Positions 8,515 through 17,049 of a DNA stretch of 64,000 bases are shown here, piece by piece; the first letter of the stretch is position 1, and each line of letters starts with the position of its first letter. Source of the stretch: Thermogladius calderae 1633 (GTDB lineage: Archaea; Thermoproteota; Thermoprotei_A; Sulfolobales; Desulfurococcaceae); NCBI RefSeq assembly GCF_000264495.1, contig NC_017954.1, forward strand, positions 682,001 to 746,000, in the 5' to 3' direction. Position numbers and translations under genes: made by a program. The notes below the pieces were generated by a model. It saw nothing but the letters and a program-made list of their open reading frames with translations. It did not search any database and was not told the origin of the DNA.

Positions 8515-9656
8515 TACAACGAGAGCTTCTTCCTGATCACCTCAATTAGCTCCTCGACCTCTACTAAGAGCTTACTAGCCCTCTCCCGGATCCGCTGGTC
8601 ACCGGCCTCCTCCGCCAGTTTCCTGACCCTCTCTTTCACTGACTCGAAACTCCTCAAGTAGTCGACTAGCCGGGGGTCGAGGTCCGACAACTTACCGATG
8701 TACCTGAACGCCTCCTTGACGTTATTCTCGATCTCCGAGAGCTCTCTCGCGAGCCTCTCGCTCGCCTTGACCTCCTCGAGCAAGATGCCGTAGACCTTCT
8801 CGTACTCCTCCCTGTCACGTGCTATTATGTACTTCAAGACCATCAAGTCTTCCTCGACAACCTTCATCCTCCCGTTGATCACCGCCATCGCCGCGAGGGC
8901 CTTCAGGCTCTTCCCCTTCCTCCTGTCCGTTATGTGAATCCCCTGGTCCTCGAATATAGCGAAGAGGCGTAAGACTTTGTCCTTCACGCTCTTCACGTCG
9001 ACCGAGAGTACTAGCTTGTTCAACTCTCTTATCTCGTCCATGGACAAGACGGGCCTTGTCGCCCCGAAGCCTCTAATCTCGATCTCCCAGGCCGCGTCCA
9101 GTAGGCTGCTCCACTTGTCCTCCTCGACGGGTCTGACGAAGTGCCTGAAGAGGAACCTGTCGTACAATGCTTGTAGCTCCGGCTCGTCGGGTACGTTGTT
9201 GGACGCCGATATGAGTGTCCACAGCGGGACTCTTATCTCGTTGTAGCCGTCGTAAATTATCCGCTCGTTCATCAGCGTCAAAAGAGTGTTTAGTATAGCC
9301 GAGTTTGCGTTGAATATCTCGTCTATGAACGCTATCTCCGCCTCGGGGAGCTTGTTATTGGTTATTCTAACATACTTTCCCACCTTAAGCGCATTTATGT
9401 CGATCGGCCCAAAGAGCTCGTCCGGCTCTGTGAACCTTGTGAGCAGGTACTTGAAAAACCTGGCGTTTATCAGCTCGGCCGCCCTCCTAGCCATCGCCGA
9501 CTTCGCAGTACCCGGCTCGCCGACCAGGATAACGTGCTCTCCTGTCAAGACACCAAGGCTTATGACCAAGGCCTCCTCGTCACGACCCACAAAAGGCCTG
9601 GAGAGCTCCTTGACAAAAGTGCTTGCCTTCTCGAAAAGTTGTTGTATACTACTCAT
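8514..9656 (-). CDS. MoxR-family AAA+ ATPase (RavA-like)
   Basis: The AAA+ module fills the first 260 residues: Walker A GEPGTAKS near residue 44, Walker B IAFIDEIF near 108, sensor 1 in ISASNNVP, and the LYDRFLFR segment with the arginine finger. The C-terminal 120 residues form charged coiled-coil helices. The MoxR class works as a hexamer with a VWA partner, here the next gene, to remodel protein complexes with ATP. The RavA/ViaA-type pair is common in Thermoprotei, but its client is not known and nothing next to it gives it away. A TATA-like AAGATAAAAT around 9688-9698 (minus strand) precedes ATG 9656. Confidence 0.85.
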   Translation of the reverse strand: MSSIQQLFEKASTFVKELSRPFVGRDEEALVISLGVLTGEHVILVGEPGTAKSAMARRAAELINARFFKYLLTRFTEPDELFGPIDINALKVGKYVRITNNKLPEAEIAFIDEIFNANSAILNTLLTLMNERIIYDGYNEIRVPLWTLISASNNVPDEPELQALYDRFLFRHFVRPVEEDKWSSLLDAAWEIEIRGFGATRPVLSMDEIRELNKLVLSVDVKSVKDKVLRLFAIFEDQGIHITDRRKGKSLKALAAMAVINGRMKVVEEDLMVLKYIIARDREEYEKVYGILLEEVKASERLARELSEIENNVKEAFRYIGKLSDLDPRLVDYLRSFESVKERVRKLAEEAGDQRIRERASKLLVEVEELIEVIRKKLSL

Positions 9657-9747
9657 CCATACACCTTCTATCCTAGTTTAGCTTACGGGACTATTTTATC
9701 TTTACCCGCCTCCTTTTAAACAAAGAAATCACCCATAACAAGCAGGG

Positions 9748-9894
9748 GTGTCGACGACCCGCGTCAATAGGTTCAAGAAGAGGACAAGCTACTGGATGTG
9801 GCTCAGGCTAACGGGGACTCAGGTCTACACGGACCCACTCGCATACACGGTTTTCGTGAGTAAGAGGAGGCTTGAGGCTACTTCGACTGCCTGA
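9748..9894 (+). CDS. Possible small basic protein, 48 aa
   Basis: A GTG-started frame of 48 codons in an otherwise empty gap. The peptide begins with a basic stretch (TTRVNRFKKRTSYW) and continues with a plausible beta-strand pattern (LRLTGTQVYTDPLAYTVFVSKRR), like small RNA-binding or ribosomal proteins. A TATA element CTTTTAAAC at 9713-9721 lies about 30 bp before the GTG, the spacing seen for leaderless genes in this window. I cannot match it to a known ribosomal protein. It could be chance; the support is the promoter and the basic composition. Confidence 0.35.
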   Translation: MSTTRVNRFKKRTSYWMWLRLTGTQVYTDPLAYTVFVSKRRLEATSTA

Positions 9895-9924
9895 CCTCGT
9901 TGACGAGTGGCCAAAGCGAGTCTT

Positions 9925-11076
9925 CTACAAGAACATCTTCAATATGAGGCCCGTTATCACCGACAATGCGGTCGCCGGTAAGAGGTACTTGTACACCCGC
10001 CTCAGGTTAGCCTTGTAGAACTCGGCTGAGAGGACAAGGCAGGCGTGGACTGGGCTGAGCATACTACCGGTAAATCCGCCTAAAAACCCGTAGAAGACGT
10101 TCGCCGGGTTTAAGTAGGGCCTGAAGACCGGGAACGCGATCGAGCTGAAGGTGAACTCGAACCCCGTAGCTATCACAATGAGTGCCGTTACCACGAATAT
10201 GGAGACCTCGACCTGTCTGAGGAGGGTTCCTAGCTCGTATGCCAGGCCGCTCTCGGATATGGCATGCCCGTAAACCAAGCTTGCGGCGACTAGGACTAGG
10301 ATAGGGGGGTTCAAACTATACTTCAGGGCTCTAATGTGTTGTTCCAACTGGACTTTGTATACGAGCGTGTAGACCAGTATCGTGATGAGAACCGAAAAGA
10401 AGACGTTGATGTTGAGCACTAGGTTGAGGACGGCTATGGATACGAAGGGCCACAGGTGTACGAGGCCCCGCAGCTCCCTTCTTTTGACCGTGTTCCTAAG
10501 TCTCATAAAGTAGAAGAGGAACGGTAGTCCCGAGGCTATGCTCGCCAGGATTATGGGGAGGTTGTTTAAGGAGATCTCTCTCACGTCCATACCGGTTATG
10601 TACGAGGCTATTATCACTCCTTGATACAGTGGCCACACAGTGATCCATATGTGTCTGAACCAGAAGTTCAAGAAGGTCTTTTCCTCCGGCGTTAACTCAG
10701 CTTTTTCGTACACGTCGTTGACCAAGGTGGCCGAGACGTAGGCGCCTCCAGGCATCGGCAACAGGCCGATCACTGCGGGTATTGAGACACCCGCTAGTCT
10801 AGGGCTTACAGACTCTAGCGACTCAACCACCTGCTTAGAAATCGAGCTCCCCCGGTACAACTCGGCGAGGTACATAGCCGCGACTAGTGAGGCGAACGTT
10901 ACGAGAAAGCTCTGGTTGACTGCGTGCCACCAAACTACGGGAAACGTGGATCCGTAGGTCACTATCGAGAACAGCGTGAGCGAGGAGAGGACAGAGATGT
11001 AAGGCTTAAACCCCGCTACTAGTGTGCCTATCATTAGAGCTAAAGCCGCTATGAAACCGGCTGTTAACACGGACAT
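9925..11076 (-). CDS. DUF401 family integral membrane permease
   Basis: A 383-residue protein with about ten hydrophobic helices. The conserved patches IGLLPMPGGAYVSA and FLNFWFRHIW-x-x-x-WPLYQGVI are the hallmarks of the DUF401 family, which is related to the citrate/gluconate type of ion transporter fold (inverted halves with re-entrant loops). It is probably a secondary transporter for a small organic anion in the cytoplasmic membrane; the substrate is unknown. The gene is transcribed alone; a near-palindromic TATA (CCTTAAATAG, 11119-11128) may drive both this gene and the divergent XdhC pair. Confidence 0.8.
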   Translation of the reverse strand: MSVLTAGFIAALALMIGTLVAGFKPYISVLSSLTLFSIVTYGSTFPVVWWHAVNQSFLVTFASLVAAMYLAELYRGSSISKQVVESLESVSPRLAGVSIPAVIGLLPMPGGAYVSATLVNDVYEKAELTPEEKTFLNFWFRHIWITVWPLYQGVIIASYITGMDVREISLNNLPIILASIASGLPFLFYFMRLRNTVKRRELRGLVHLWPFVSIAVLNLVLNINVFFSVLITILVYTLVYKVQLEQHIRALKYSLNPPILVLVAASLVYGHAISESGLAYELGTLLRQVEVSIFVVTALIVIATGFEFTFSSIAFPVFRPYLNPANVFYGFLGGFTGSMLSPVHACLVLSAEFYKANLRRVYKYLLPATALSVITGLILKMFL

Positions 11077-11154
11077 CCCAGATCACTTAAACGAGGTTCT
11101 TGAAGACTTCTTGGTTCGCCTTAAATAGGGAGTGCTCCGATTTAAATCCGACAA

Positions 11155-11433
11155 GTGACCTGCATGATTGCCAGGCTCACCAGGAGGACGATCATAATCC
11201 AGGAGGCGTACTCGCACTGGGACATACAAGACGTGTTGAACGACATCAACCCTATACTTTTGACAGGTAATTACCAACCAGTGTACTTCTTCGAGGGGTC
11301 GCCAATAATAGGGCAAGGAGGCTTCCACGTAATGATAAAACTCTCTAAAGAACTCACGGAGAGCGATTACAAAGTGATTAGGAGACTGTTAATGATGAGG
11401 GGCATAAACGTCGTCGAGGAGGATAGGATATGA
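11155..11433 (+). CDS. Hypothetical protein upstream of xdhC, 92 aa
   Basis: Small soluble alpha/beta protein without a recognised family. Two hydrophobic strand-like segments (RTIIIQE and PVYFFEG) are followed by a helix and a final strand (GINVVEED). GTG 11155 and ATG 11164 are possible starts; the TATA box at 11119-11128 favours either. Its stop overlaps the start of xdhC by 4 bp (ATGA), so the two proteins are made together in fixed ratio and may act together. No catalytic motif is visible. Confidence 0.55.
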   Translation: MTCMIARLTRRTIIIQEAYSHWDIQDVLNDINPILLTGNYQPVYFFEGSPIIGQGGFHVMIKLSKELTESDYKVIRRLLMMRGINVVEEDRI

Positions 11434-12272
11434 AGCCGGAGTTCCTCTACAGTAAGTTGATAGAGGAGCTGTCTAAGAACAGAAGCGTAGCAGTGGTAAC
11501 CCTTATATCCAAGGAGGGTAGTGGTCCCAGGGATATTGGAGCCCAAATAGTAGTGACAGAGGACGGGGCCAAGTACGGGACTATTGGCGGGGGGAGCCTC
11601 GAGAAGATAGTGGTCGAGGAGGCATTGAAGGCCCTGAGCGAAGGGAAGCCCAAACTCCTGAAGCTAGCTCTAAGGAAAGACAACATACCTAAAGACGCGA
11701 TAGCTACTAACCAGATGTGCGGAGGAGTCGTAGAGGTCTTCATAAACGTCATACAACCCTCTCCTAGACTGATATTGGTTGGCGGGGGCCACGTTGGCAA
11801 GCCGATCGCGGACATCGCAAATATGGTTGGGTTTAGGGTCATCGTGATAGACGATAAGGAGGAGCTGGCCAACCCTGTTCGGTACCCCTACGCCGAGAGT
11901 GTGATCGTGGGGAAGCCCGACGACGAGGTCGGAAAGCTGCAGTTCGTCAAGAGCGACGTCCTAGTGATCGCCTATGGAGAGGTCGAGACGGACTACAGGG
12001 TTCTCAAGAAGCTGGTCGAGGTTAAGTTCCCCGGCCACGTCTGGGCTCTTTGTAGCCGTAGCAGGTGTGCGTGGATGTTGAAGAGGTTAATGGACGAAGG
12101 CTTCAACCTAGCCGATTTCAGGGGTAGGCTCCACATGCCTGCTGGCCTCGACATTAGTAGCGACACACCGGAGGAGATAGCTGTCAGTATACTAGCTGAG
12201 GTAATCTGCGTTAGAAAAGGTTGTGCAATGCCTGTGAAGTCTATGGACGTGTCGAACGTACTGATCAAGTAG
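11430..12272 (+). CDS. XdhC/CoxI family protein
   Basis: The N-terminal half has the XdhC_CoxI patches (GSGPRDIGAQIVV, YGTIGGGSLEK, and NQMCGGVVEVFI with the conserved Cys-Gly-Gly), and the C-terminal half is a Rossmann-like domain beginning with ILVGGGHVGKPIA. Members of the family bind the molybdenum cofactor, help its sulfuration and insert it into xanthine dehydrogenase or CO dehydrogenase-type enzymes. No molybdenum hydroxylase lies in this window, so its client must be elsewhere or it has another role. It is the second gene of a coupled pair with the 92-aa protein and converges on the DUF763 gene. Confidence 0.8.
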   Translation: MKPEFLYSKLIEELSKNRSVAVVTLISKEGSGPRDIGAQIVVTEDGAKYGTIGGGSLEKIVVEEALKALSEGKPKLLKLALRKDNIPKDAIATNQMCGGVVEVFINVIQPSPRLILVGGGHVGKPIADIANMVGFRVIVIDDKEELANPVRYPYAESVIVGKPDDEVGKLQFVKSDVLVIAYGEVETDYRVLKKLVEVKFPGHVWALCSRSRCAWMLKRLMDEGFNLADFRGRLHMPAGLDISSDTPEEIAVSILAEVICVRKGCAMPVKSMDVSNVLIK

Positions 12273-12278
12273 CGAGGG

Positions 12279-13460
12279 CTAAATGTACTTCCCCACAACT
12301 CTAATCTTTAACTCCCTTAGTTTCTTGAACGCCCTGAGCTTGTCCTTGTCCCCTAGCTTGGCCCTGTTGATGATGTCCTCTAGTGTGGACACGACTTCCT
12401 CTGCCTCACGTCTCCTGACCCTATAGGGTACCCCGTCCTTCCCACCGATCGCGTACGAGTACACGAACGGGTCTAGAGGGGTGTCTACGCGGTCGTCGAA
12501 CCCGGGTGGCTCGTCGTAGACGAGGTGGCTCACCAGGGCGAGCGCCCTCATGGTCTTAGCTCCCACGCCTCTCGCTAAGACGAGGTCTTCAAACCCGTCA
12601 ACCACGACGTCTATGCTCTTAAACAGCCTGTGGACCTCGAACGGGTGCGGGAGAGGCTGGTAGACCAGCAGACCCTTGTCGCCGTACGCGACCCGCGTTA
12701 TGGAGCCCGAGCCTGTCTCTGCAAGGTAGGTGGTCAAGCCCACTTGACCCTTCAGGCTGTTGTAGACCTGGCTATAAAGACTGGAGACTCTCTCTAGCCC
12801 TTCTTTCACTAGGTCGTCTAGTACACGCCTCAGCCCCTCGGCTCTGGAGTCGACGATGTTCAACACCTTGCCTGACGGAGTCCCGGAGACTGCCTCATGG
12901 GGGTCGCTGAAGAAACTCGTACCATGCTTCCAATGGTACCTCCTCGCAGTCTTCTTCTCTAGGTTCATGCCTTGCTGGACAATGCTCCAGACGCCGTTCT
13001 CTGACAGGAAGAGGGCGTGGTGGTAGAGAGTGTAGCCTGCCTGGAAGAGGGCCGAGTCCACTTTAGCTACCAGCCTCGACGCCTTCTCGAGTTCACGGAC
13101 CTTCTCGTCGCCTAGGTCGAACAGCCTAGTAGCGGCCGCGACCTCCTGCGGGACCCTCCTGGCGTTGCCCCCCTTCCCGCCGAGTACCAGGAGGCCGAGG
13201 TCGGGGCTCCTCCACGTGACGCTCTTTAAAACACCAGTTAGCACTGTTGTAGACCCGCTACTGTCCCAGTCCATACCTATGACGTTGTTGAATCCCTGGA
13301 ACCACAGCGGGTTACTAAACCTCTCGACGACCTTGTCTGGGCCGAACTCCTCCACCATGATCCTGAGTATTGCTAGAGACATCCTCTCCATAATCCTTAG
13401 TAGCCATGTAGGCACAGAGCCCTCGTGTAGGGGTAGCTCAGCCACGCCTTCCAGAGACAT
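12279..13460 (-). CDS. DUF763 family protein
   Basis: A 393-residue protein of a family widespread in Archaea and some bacteria. The typical start (GVAELPLHEGSVPTWL), the block GGKGGNARRVP and the HHALFLSENG-x-W-x-x-x-QQGMN region are characteristic. The function is not established. The protein is soluble, rich in charged residues, and ends with a basic tail. It starts at ATG 13460 and ends 6 bp from the convergent xdhC. It has no obvious operon partner. Confidence 0.75.
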   Translation of the reverse strand: MSLEGVAELPLHEGSVPTWLLRIMERMSLAILRIMVEEFGPDKVVERFSNPLWFQGFNNVIGMDWDSSGSTTVLTGVLKSVTWRSPDLGLLVLGGKGGNARRVPQEVAAATRLFDLGDEKVRELEKASRLVAKVDSALFQAGYTLYHHALFLSENGVWSIVQQGMNLEKKTARRYHWKHGTSFFSDPHEAVSGTPSGKVLNIVDSRAEGLRRVLDDLVKEGLERVSSLYSQVYNSLKGQVGLTTYLAETGSGSITRVAYGDKGLLVYQPLPHPFEVHRLFKSIDVVVDGFEDLVLARGVGAKTMRALALVSHLVYDEPPGFDDRVDTPLDPFVYSYAIGGKDGVPYRVRRREAEEVVSTLEDIINRAKLGDKDKLRAFKKLRELKIRVVGKYI

Positions 13461-13580
13461 GGGCTACCTCTTCTTCAGTACTCAATTCTAGCATACGTCC
13501 CTTATAAGGCGGGGTGAAAGAGTTAAACCTCTGCGTGGATTATAGTGGTCTTCAGAGTACGAGCGAAGGGTTGAGCGATT

Positions 13581-14111
13581 TTGAAGAGGGCCCTATTCAT
13601 TGGGAGGTTCCAGCCTTTTCACATCGGGCACTTGGAGAGCGTCAAACACATACTGTCAACTTACGACGAGGTCGTGGTAGTCGTGGCCGCCGCCCAGTAC
13701 AGCTACACGATGGAGAACCCCTTTACTGCCGGCGAGAGGGTCGAGATGGTCAAAAGGGGGCTGGGCCCCCTCTACGAGCGGTCTTACATTATCCCGATCG
13801 ATAACGTCCCAAGTAACTACGAGTGGCCGAGGCATGTGTTGAACTACACCCCGAGAGCAGAGGCTGTATTCAGCAACAACAGGTTTGTTAGGATGTTGTT
13901 CCAGGAGTACGGGTATAGGACTTACGAGACCCCCCTCGTCGAGGGGGTCAGTGGCAGTATCGTGAGAAGGCGTATGGCCGAGGGAGGAGACTGGAGGAGT
14001 CTCGTGCCCCCTCCTGTGGCGTCCCTCATCGACGAAATAAACGGAGTCGAACGGGTTAAGTCCCTGTACGCGATGAGGGTCTCCATGAGAGGCGAGAGGT
14101 TTGAAGGCTAA
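13581..14111 (+). CDS. nadM: Nicotinamide-nucleotide adenylyltransferase
   Basis: Archaeal-type NMN adenylyltransferase of the nucleotidyltransferase alpha/beta-phosphodiesterase superfamily. It shows GRFQPFHIGHLE near the N-terminus, holding the H-x-G-H motif, and the C-terminal GVSGSIVRRRM, the ISSTxxR-like motif that binds the triphosphate. Length (176 aa) is that of the archaeal enzyme. It joins ATP and NMN to NAD+ in the cytoplasm. The start is TTG 13581, supported by the position of the first strand (RALFIGRF). The next gene begins inside it with a 11-bp overlap, so the two are coupled. Confidence 0.9.
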   Translation: MKRALFIGRFQPFHIGHLESVKHILSTYDEVVVVVAAAQYSYTMENPFTAGERVEMVKRGLGPLYERSYIIPIDNVPSNYEWPRHVLNYTPRAEAVFSNNRFVRMLFQEYGYRTYETPLVEGVSGSIVRRRMAEGGDWRSLVPPPVASLIDEINGVERVKSLYAMRVSMRGERFEG

Positions 14112-14862
14112 GGCTTCTATAATGGTGATCGGGAGCGAGATACTGAAGGGGGTCACTCTAGACACCAACTCCAACTGGCTGGCTAGGAAGCTCACTAACC
14201 TCGGCTTCGAGGTAGTCAGGATCCTAGTAGTCCCAGACTCCATAGAGGACATCTCGTGGGGGCTACGGGCACTGCTAGAGCTTTCCAGTCTTATCGTGAC
14301 CACCGGCGGGCTCGGCTTCACCGAGGACGACATCACAGCAGAGGCGATCGCCAGCTCGTTGGGCTTGAAGCTCGATAAGAACGAGGAGGCCTTCAACATG
14401 ATCAAGGCTAGGTACGGGGACGAAGCGTACAAGTACGTCAAGGCGGCGTTCATACCTGAAAAAGCGAGGCCTCTCCCAAACGAAGTTGGTGTTTCGCCCG
14501 GGTTCCTGCTGGAGTTCCAGGGGAGACTCGTCATCGCATTGCCGGGAGTCCCGGCCGAGATGAGGGAGATGTTCGAGAGGTACGTTGAGCCACTGCTTCA
14601 AAAGGTAACAGGGAGAGTCTCCGTGAAGGCGTCTATTGTGACAGGCCACATGGTGGAGGCCGAGGTGGACGGTTACATTAGAGACCTCAGGAGGCTGAGC
14701 GACGTCTACATTAAGACCCATGCCGAGAGGCCGGTGAAGGTGACGATCGTTGCCTACGGTAATAGCGCTGAGGACGCCTGTAATAGGCTTAACGAGGTCT
14801 TAGGCGAGATCTCCAAGAGGCTTAGAGTAGTCCACGTGGAGAAGACGGGGACTTGTAAATAG
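14101..14862 (+). CDS. CinA-like molybdopterin-binding domain protein
   Basis: One MoaB/MogA-like domain as in the N-terminal half of CinA: the first strand leads into GSEILKG with the next helix, then TTGGLGFTEDD near residue 62 and the LPGVPAEMREMFE loop. The C-terminal pyridine nucleotide deamidase domain of bacterial CinA is absent. In CinA this N-terminal domain is linked to ADP-ribose or nucleotide pyrophosphatase activity in NAD recycling. The coupling with nadM (overlap of 11 bp, TTG start) supports a role in NAD metabolism or repair of damaged cofactor, but this is inference. The gene ends 7 bp before the convergent tRNA. Confidence 0.75.
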   Translation: MKAKASIMVIGSEILKGVTLDTNSNWLARKLTNLGFEVVRILVVPDSIEDISWGLRALLELSSLIVTTGGLGFTEDDITAEAIASSLGLKLDKNEEAFNMIKARYGDEAYKYVKAAFIPEKARPLPNEVGVSPGFLLEFQGRLVIALPGVPAEMREMFERYVEPLLQKVTGRVSVKASIVTGHMVEAEVDGYIRDLRRLSDVYIKTHAERPVKVTIVAYGNSAEDACNRLNEVLGEISKRLRVVHVEKTGTCK

Positions 14863-14869
14863 GAGCGAG

Positions 14870-14981
14870 TGCCGCCGCCGGGATTTGAACCCGGGACAAC
14901 CGGATCTCCCCTGGGCCACCAACCTCGGTGACGTACCACCCGTATGAGTCCGGCGCTCTAGCCGGGCTGAGCTACGGCGGC
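14870..14981 (-). tRNA. tRNA-Met (CAT), with 37-nt intron
   Basis: The minus strand folds into a full cloverleaf: 7-bp acceptor stem GCCGCCG/CGGCGGC (14975-14981 with 14871-14877), discriminator A at 14870, a T arm with TTCAAAT loop (14878-14894) and an anticodon stem CCGGA/TCCGG (14949-14953 with 14900-14904). The anticodon is CAT at 14944-14946. The anticodon loop is broken after position 37 by an intron at 14906-14942, the standard archaeal site, to be cut by the splicing endonuclease. The G1-C72 pair argues against the initiator tRNA; elongator Met is the best call, though tRNA-Ile with a modified CAT cannot be excluded. A TATA box (TTTATAAG near 15010-15018) lies about 30 bp upstream. 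Confidence 0.9.
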
Positions 14982-15050
14982 TCCATCTTTAGAATAGAGA
15001 TTGAGGAATCTTATAAATGTCAACGCGTAGACAAAAAGTGTTGAGCGTGT

Positions 15051-15983
15051 TCACTCCCTGATGTAGGGTCTCCCCAGCCACTTGGGGCCTCTTGCTTGTC
15101 TAGAGACTATTACGAGTGCTAGTGTTATGATCAGGTACGGTAGGGCTAAGAGGAAGTATACAAGGTCTGGGCGGCCTATAGCGTTGAAGTAGCTCTGAGT
15201 CGATATGGCCACCGACCACGATAGCCCGAACAAGAGTGCTCCTGCGAACGTCCTAACGGGGCTCCACTTACCGAAGTACACCAAGCCTATAGCTATGAAG
15301 CCTATCCCGTAAGTCAGGTTCTCGTAGAAGACCTGGGTAATGCCAATGCTCAAAAAGGCACCCGCCAACCCCGCTAGTCCTGCACCAACTAGCACCGAGA
15401 CAGTCTGGATCATCGAGACGTTAACACCCATAGCGTCTGCGGCCTTGGGATTCTCGCCTACGCTCCGTATCCAGAGCCCGAGCTTCGTCCTGTTAATTAG
15501 TAGCCAGGCCAGCGGGACTAGGGCGTACATGAAGTACACCATGTCGAGCTGTTGGAAGAGCGAGGGGCCGATCACGGGTATATTCGCGAGCACGGGCACG
15601 CTCAGCGGCGTGGGTGGTGGGAGGTAGACCTCCTTCTCGCCGTATATGGTCCTGTAGAAGAAGTCCGACAACCCGAAGCCGAGGAAGTAGAGGCCCATTC
15701 CCGTGATAGCCTGGTTGAGTTTAAGGTAGACAGACAGGACTGCCAGGATTAACCCCATTAAAACCCCGACTCCAACGCCTGCCAGATACCCTAGGTACGT
15801 GTTACCCGTCTGGAGAGACACGTGGAAGCCTATGAAAGCGCCCAGGAGCATTATGCCGTCAATGCCCAAGTCTATAACCCCCGCTCTCTCGCTGATGACT
15901 TCGCCTATACCAGCTATTGCGAGCGGCGTGCTCAGCGTGACGCCAAGCGACAGGATCGATGAGACGATTCTCTCGAGGCTCAA
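15051..15983 (-). CDS. BMP-type ABC importer permease 2
   Basis: A 310-residue permease of the BPD_transp_2 family with about nine hydrophobic helices. The start ISERAGVIDLGIDGIMLLGAF is the typical N-terminal patch of nucleoside permeases of the YufQ/NupQ type, and RSVGENPKAADAMGVNV is the coupling-helix region that touches the ATPase. It is the last of four genes, 1 bp after permease 1, and forms the membrane channel with it. Confidence 0.88.
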   Translation of the reverse strand: MSLERIVSSILSLGVTLSTPLAIAGIGEVISERAGVIDLGIDGIMLLGAFIGFHVSLQTGNTYLGYLAGVGVGVLMGLILAVLSVYLKLNQAITGMGLYFLGFGLSDFFYRTIYGEKEVYLPPPTPLSVPVLANIPVIGPSLFQQLDMVYFMYALVPLAWLLINRTKLGLWIRSVGENPKAADAMGVNVSMIQTVSVLVGAGLAGLAGAFLSIGITQVFYENLTYGIGFIAIGLVYFGKWSPVRTFAGALLFGLSWSVAISTQSYFNAIGRPDLVYFLLALPYLIITLALVIVSRQARGPKWLGRPYIRE

Positions 15984-15984
15984 G

Positions 15985-17049
15985 TCAGCTCACCTTTACG
16001 AGCTTGATCTCGTAGAACGCGAAGAGCGTGGTCACTAGAACGAACAAGTATATCAGGCCTTCCAACGCCTTCGAGAACGTGTAGGTTAGGTGGGTCGCGG
16101 TCTGGAGGAACGAGCTACCGCTGTAGATTGTCCCGAACATTATGGACGCGGCGATCACGCCCAGCGGGTGGTCTCTGGCCACTAGTGAGACTATGATCGA
16201 TGTGTACCCGAGACCGATGGAGATCCCCTCGAACAAGTAGTGGAGGTTCCCGAGCACCTCCACGCCCCCAGCTATCCCGGCTAGTGCTCCACTATAACCC
16301 ATGCTCAGGACGATGACTCTCTCCACGCCGAACCCTGCGTACCGGGCTAGGTCGGGGTTTGACCCAGTGACCCTTATTTTGAACCCGACTTCCGTGTTGA
16401 ACAACAGGAAATAGGAGAACACAGCTAAGGCGACTGCTATGACCAAACCAGCGTTCAGTCCCGAAGACGGCTCTAGGATTGGTAGCGTGGCTGTGACTGG
16501 AGGCGACATTGGGTAGAGCTGGGGGCCGGGTAGTCTGAGGGGGCCTCTTATTATCCACTGGAGGATCCTGTAAGCGAGCCAGTTTAGAATAACGGTTGTC
16601 ACGACCTCGTTCACGTTCATGTAACCCCTGAGAACGCCCGGTATGGCGGCCCAGAGAGCTCCCCCTACAGCTGCTAGTAACATCGCTAATACGACTACGA
16701 GGGCTGGGTGCAGCGTCTGTTGTAGTTCGACTGCCACGTAGGTGGCGAGGATTGCCCCTACAATATACTGCCCCTCGGCGCCCACGTTGAGGACGCCAGC
16801 CCTATTCGATATAGCTATTCCGGTCGCCATGAGCATGAAGAGCGTGGCCTGTACGAGCGTCTGCATAAACCCCGGGAAGGTGGTCAACGAGCCGCTAACA
16901 AACGCGGTGTAACCGGATATGGGGTCTACACCGGCCCACACCATCAATAATCCTCCAACAAAGAACGCTAGCGCGAAACTGGCCACCGGCGCGAGTACTA
17001 TCGCAAGAGGTTTAGCAGGCTTAGGCCTGATCCTGATCACGTACCCCAT
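15985..17049 (-). CDS. BMP-type ABC importer permease 1
   Basis: A 354-residue permease of the same family (YufP/NupP type). It shows ISNRAGVLNVGAEGQYIVGA near residue 79, the paired form of the patch in permease 2, and the coupling segment RVTGSNPDLARYAGFGVERV. About ten hydrophobic helices. Its start overlaps the end of the ATPase gene by 13 bp, so it is translationally coupled. With permease 2, the ATPase and the binding protein it makes a high-affinity importer, most likely for purine or other nucleosides. Confidence 0.88.
   Translation of the reverse strand: MGYVIRIRPKPAKPLAIVLAPVASFALAFFVGGLLMVWAGVDPISGYTAFVSGSLTTFPGFMQTLVQATLFMLMATGIAISNRAGVLNVGAEGQYIVGAILATYVAVELQQTLHPALVVVLAMLLAAVGGALWAAIPGVLRGYMNVNEVVTTVILNWLAYRILQWIIRGPLRLPGPQLYPMSPPVTATLPILEPSSGLNAGLVIAVALAVFSYFLLFNTEVGFKIRVTGSNPDLARYAGFGVERVIVLSMGYSGALAGIAGGVEVLGNLHYLFEGISIGLGYTSIIVSLVARDHPLGVIAASIMFGTIYSGSSFLQTATHLTYTFSKALEGLIYLFVLVTTLFAFYEIKLVKVS

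Noticed and set aside
13656-14534. 292-codon minus-strand frame across nadM and the CinA-like gene
   Set aside because: Both plus-strand genes have diagnostic motifs over the same bases; the minus frame has none.
14906-14942. Separate small RNA or hairpin gene beside the tRNA
   Set aside because: These bases are the intron of the tRNA, since the flanks form a continuous anticodon arm.
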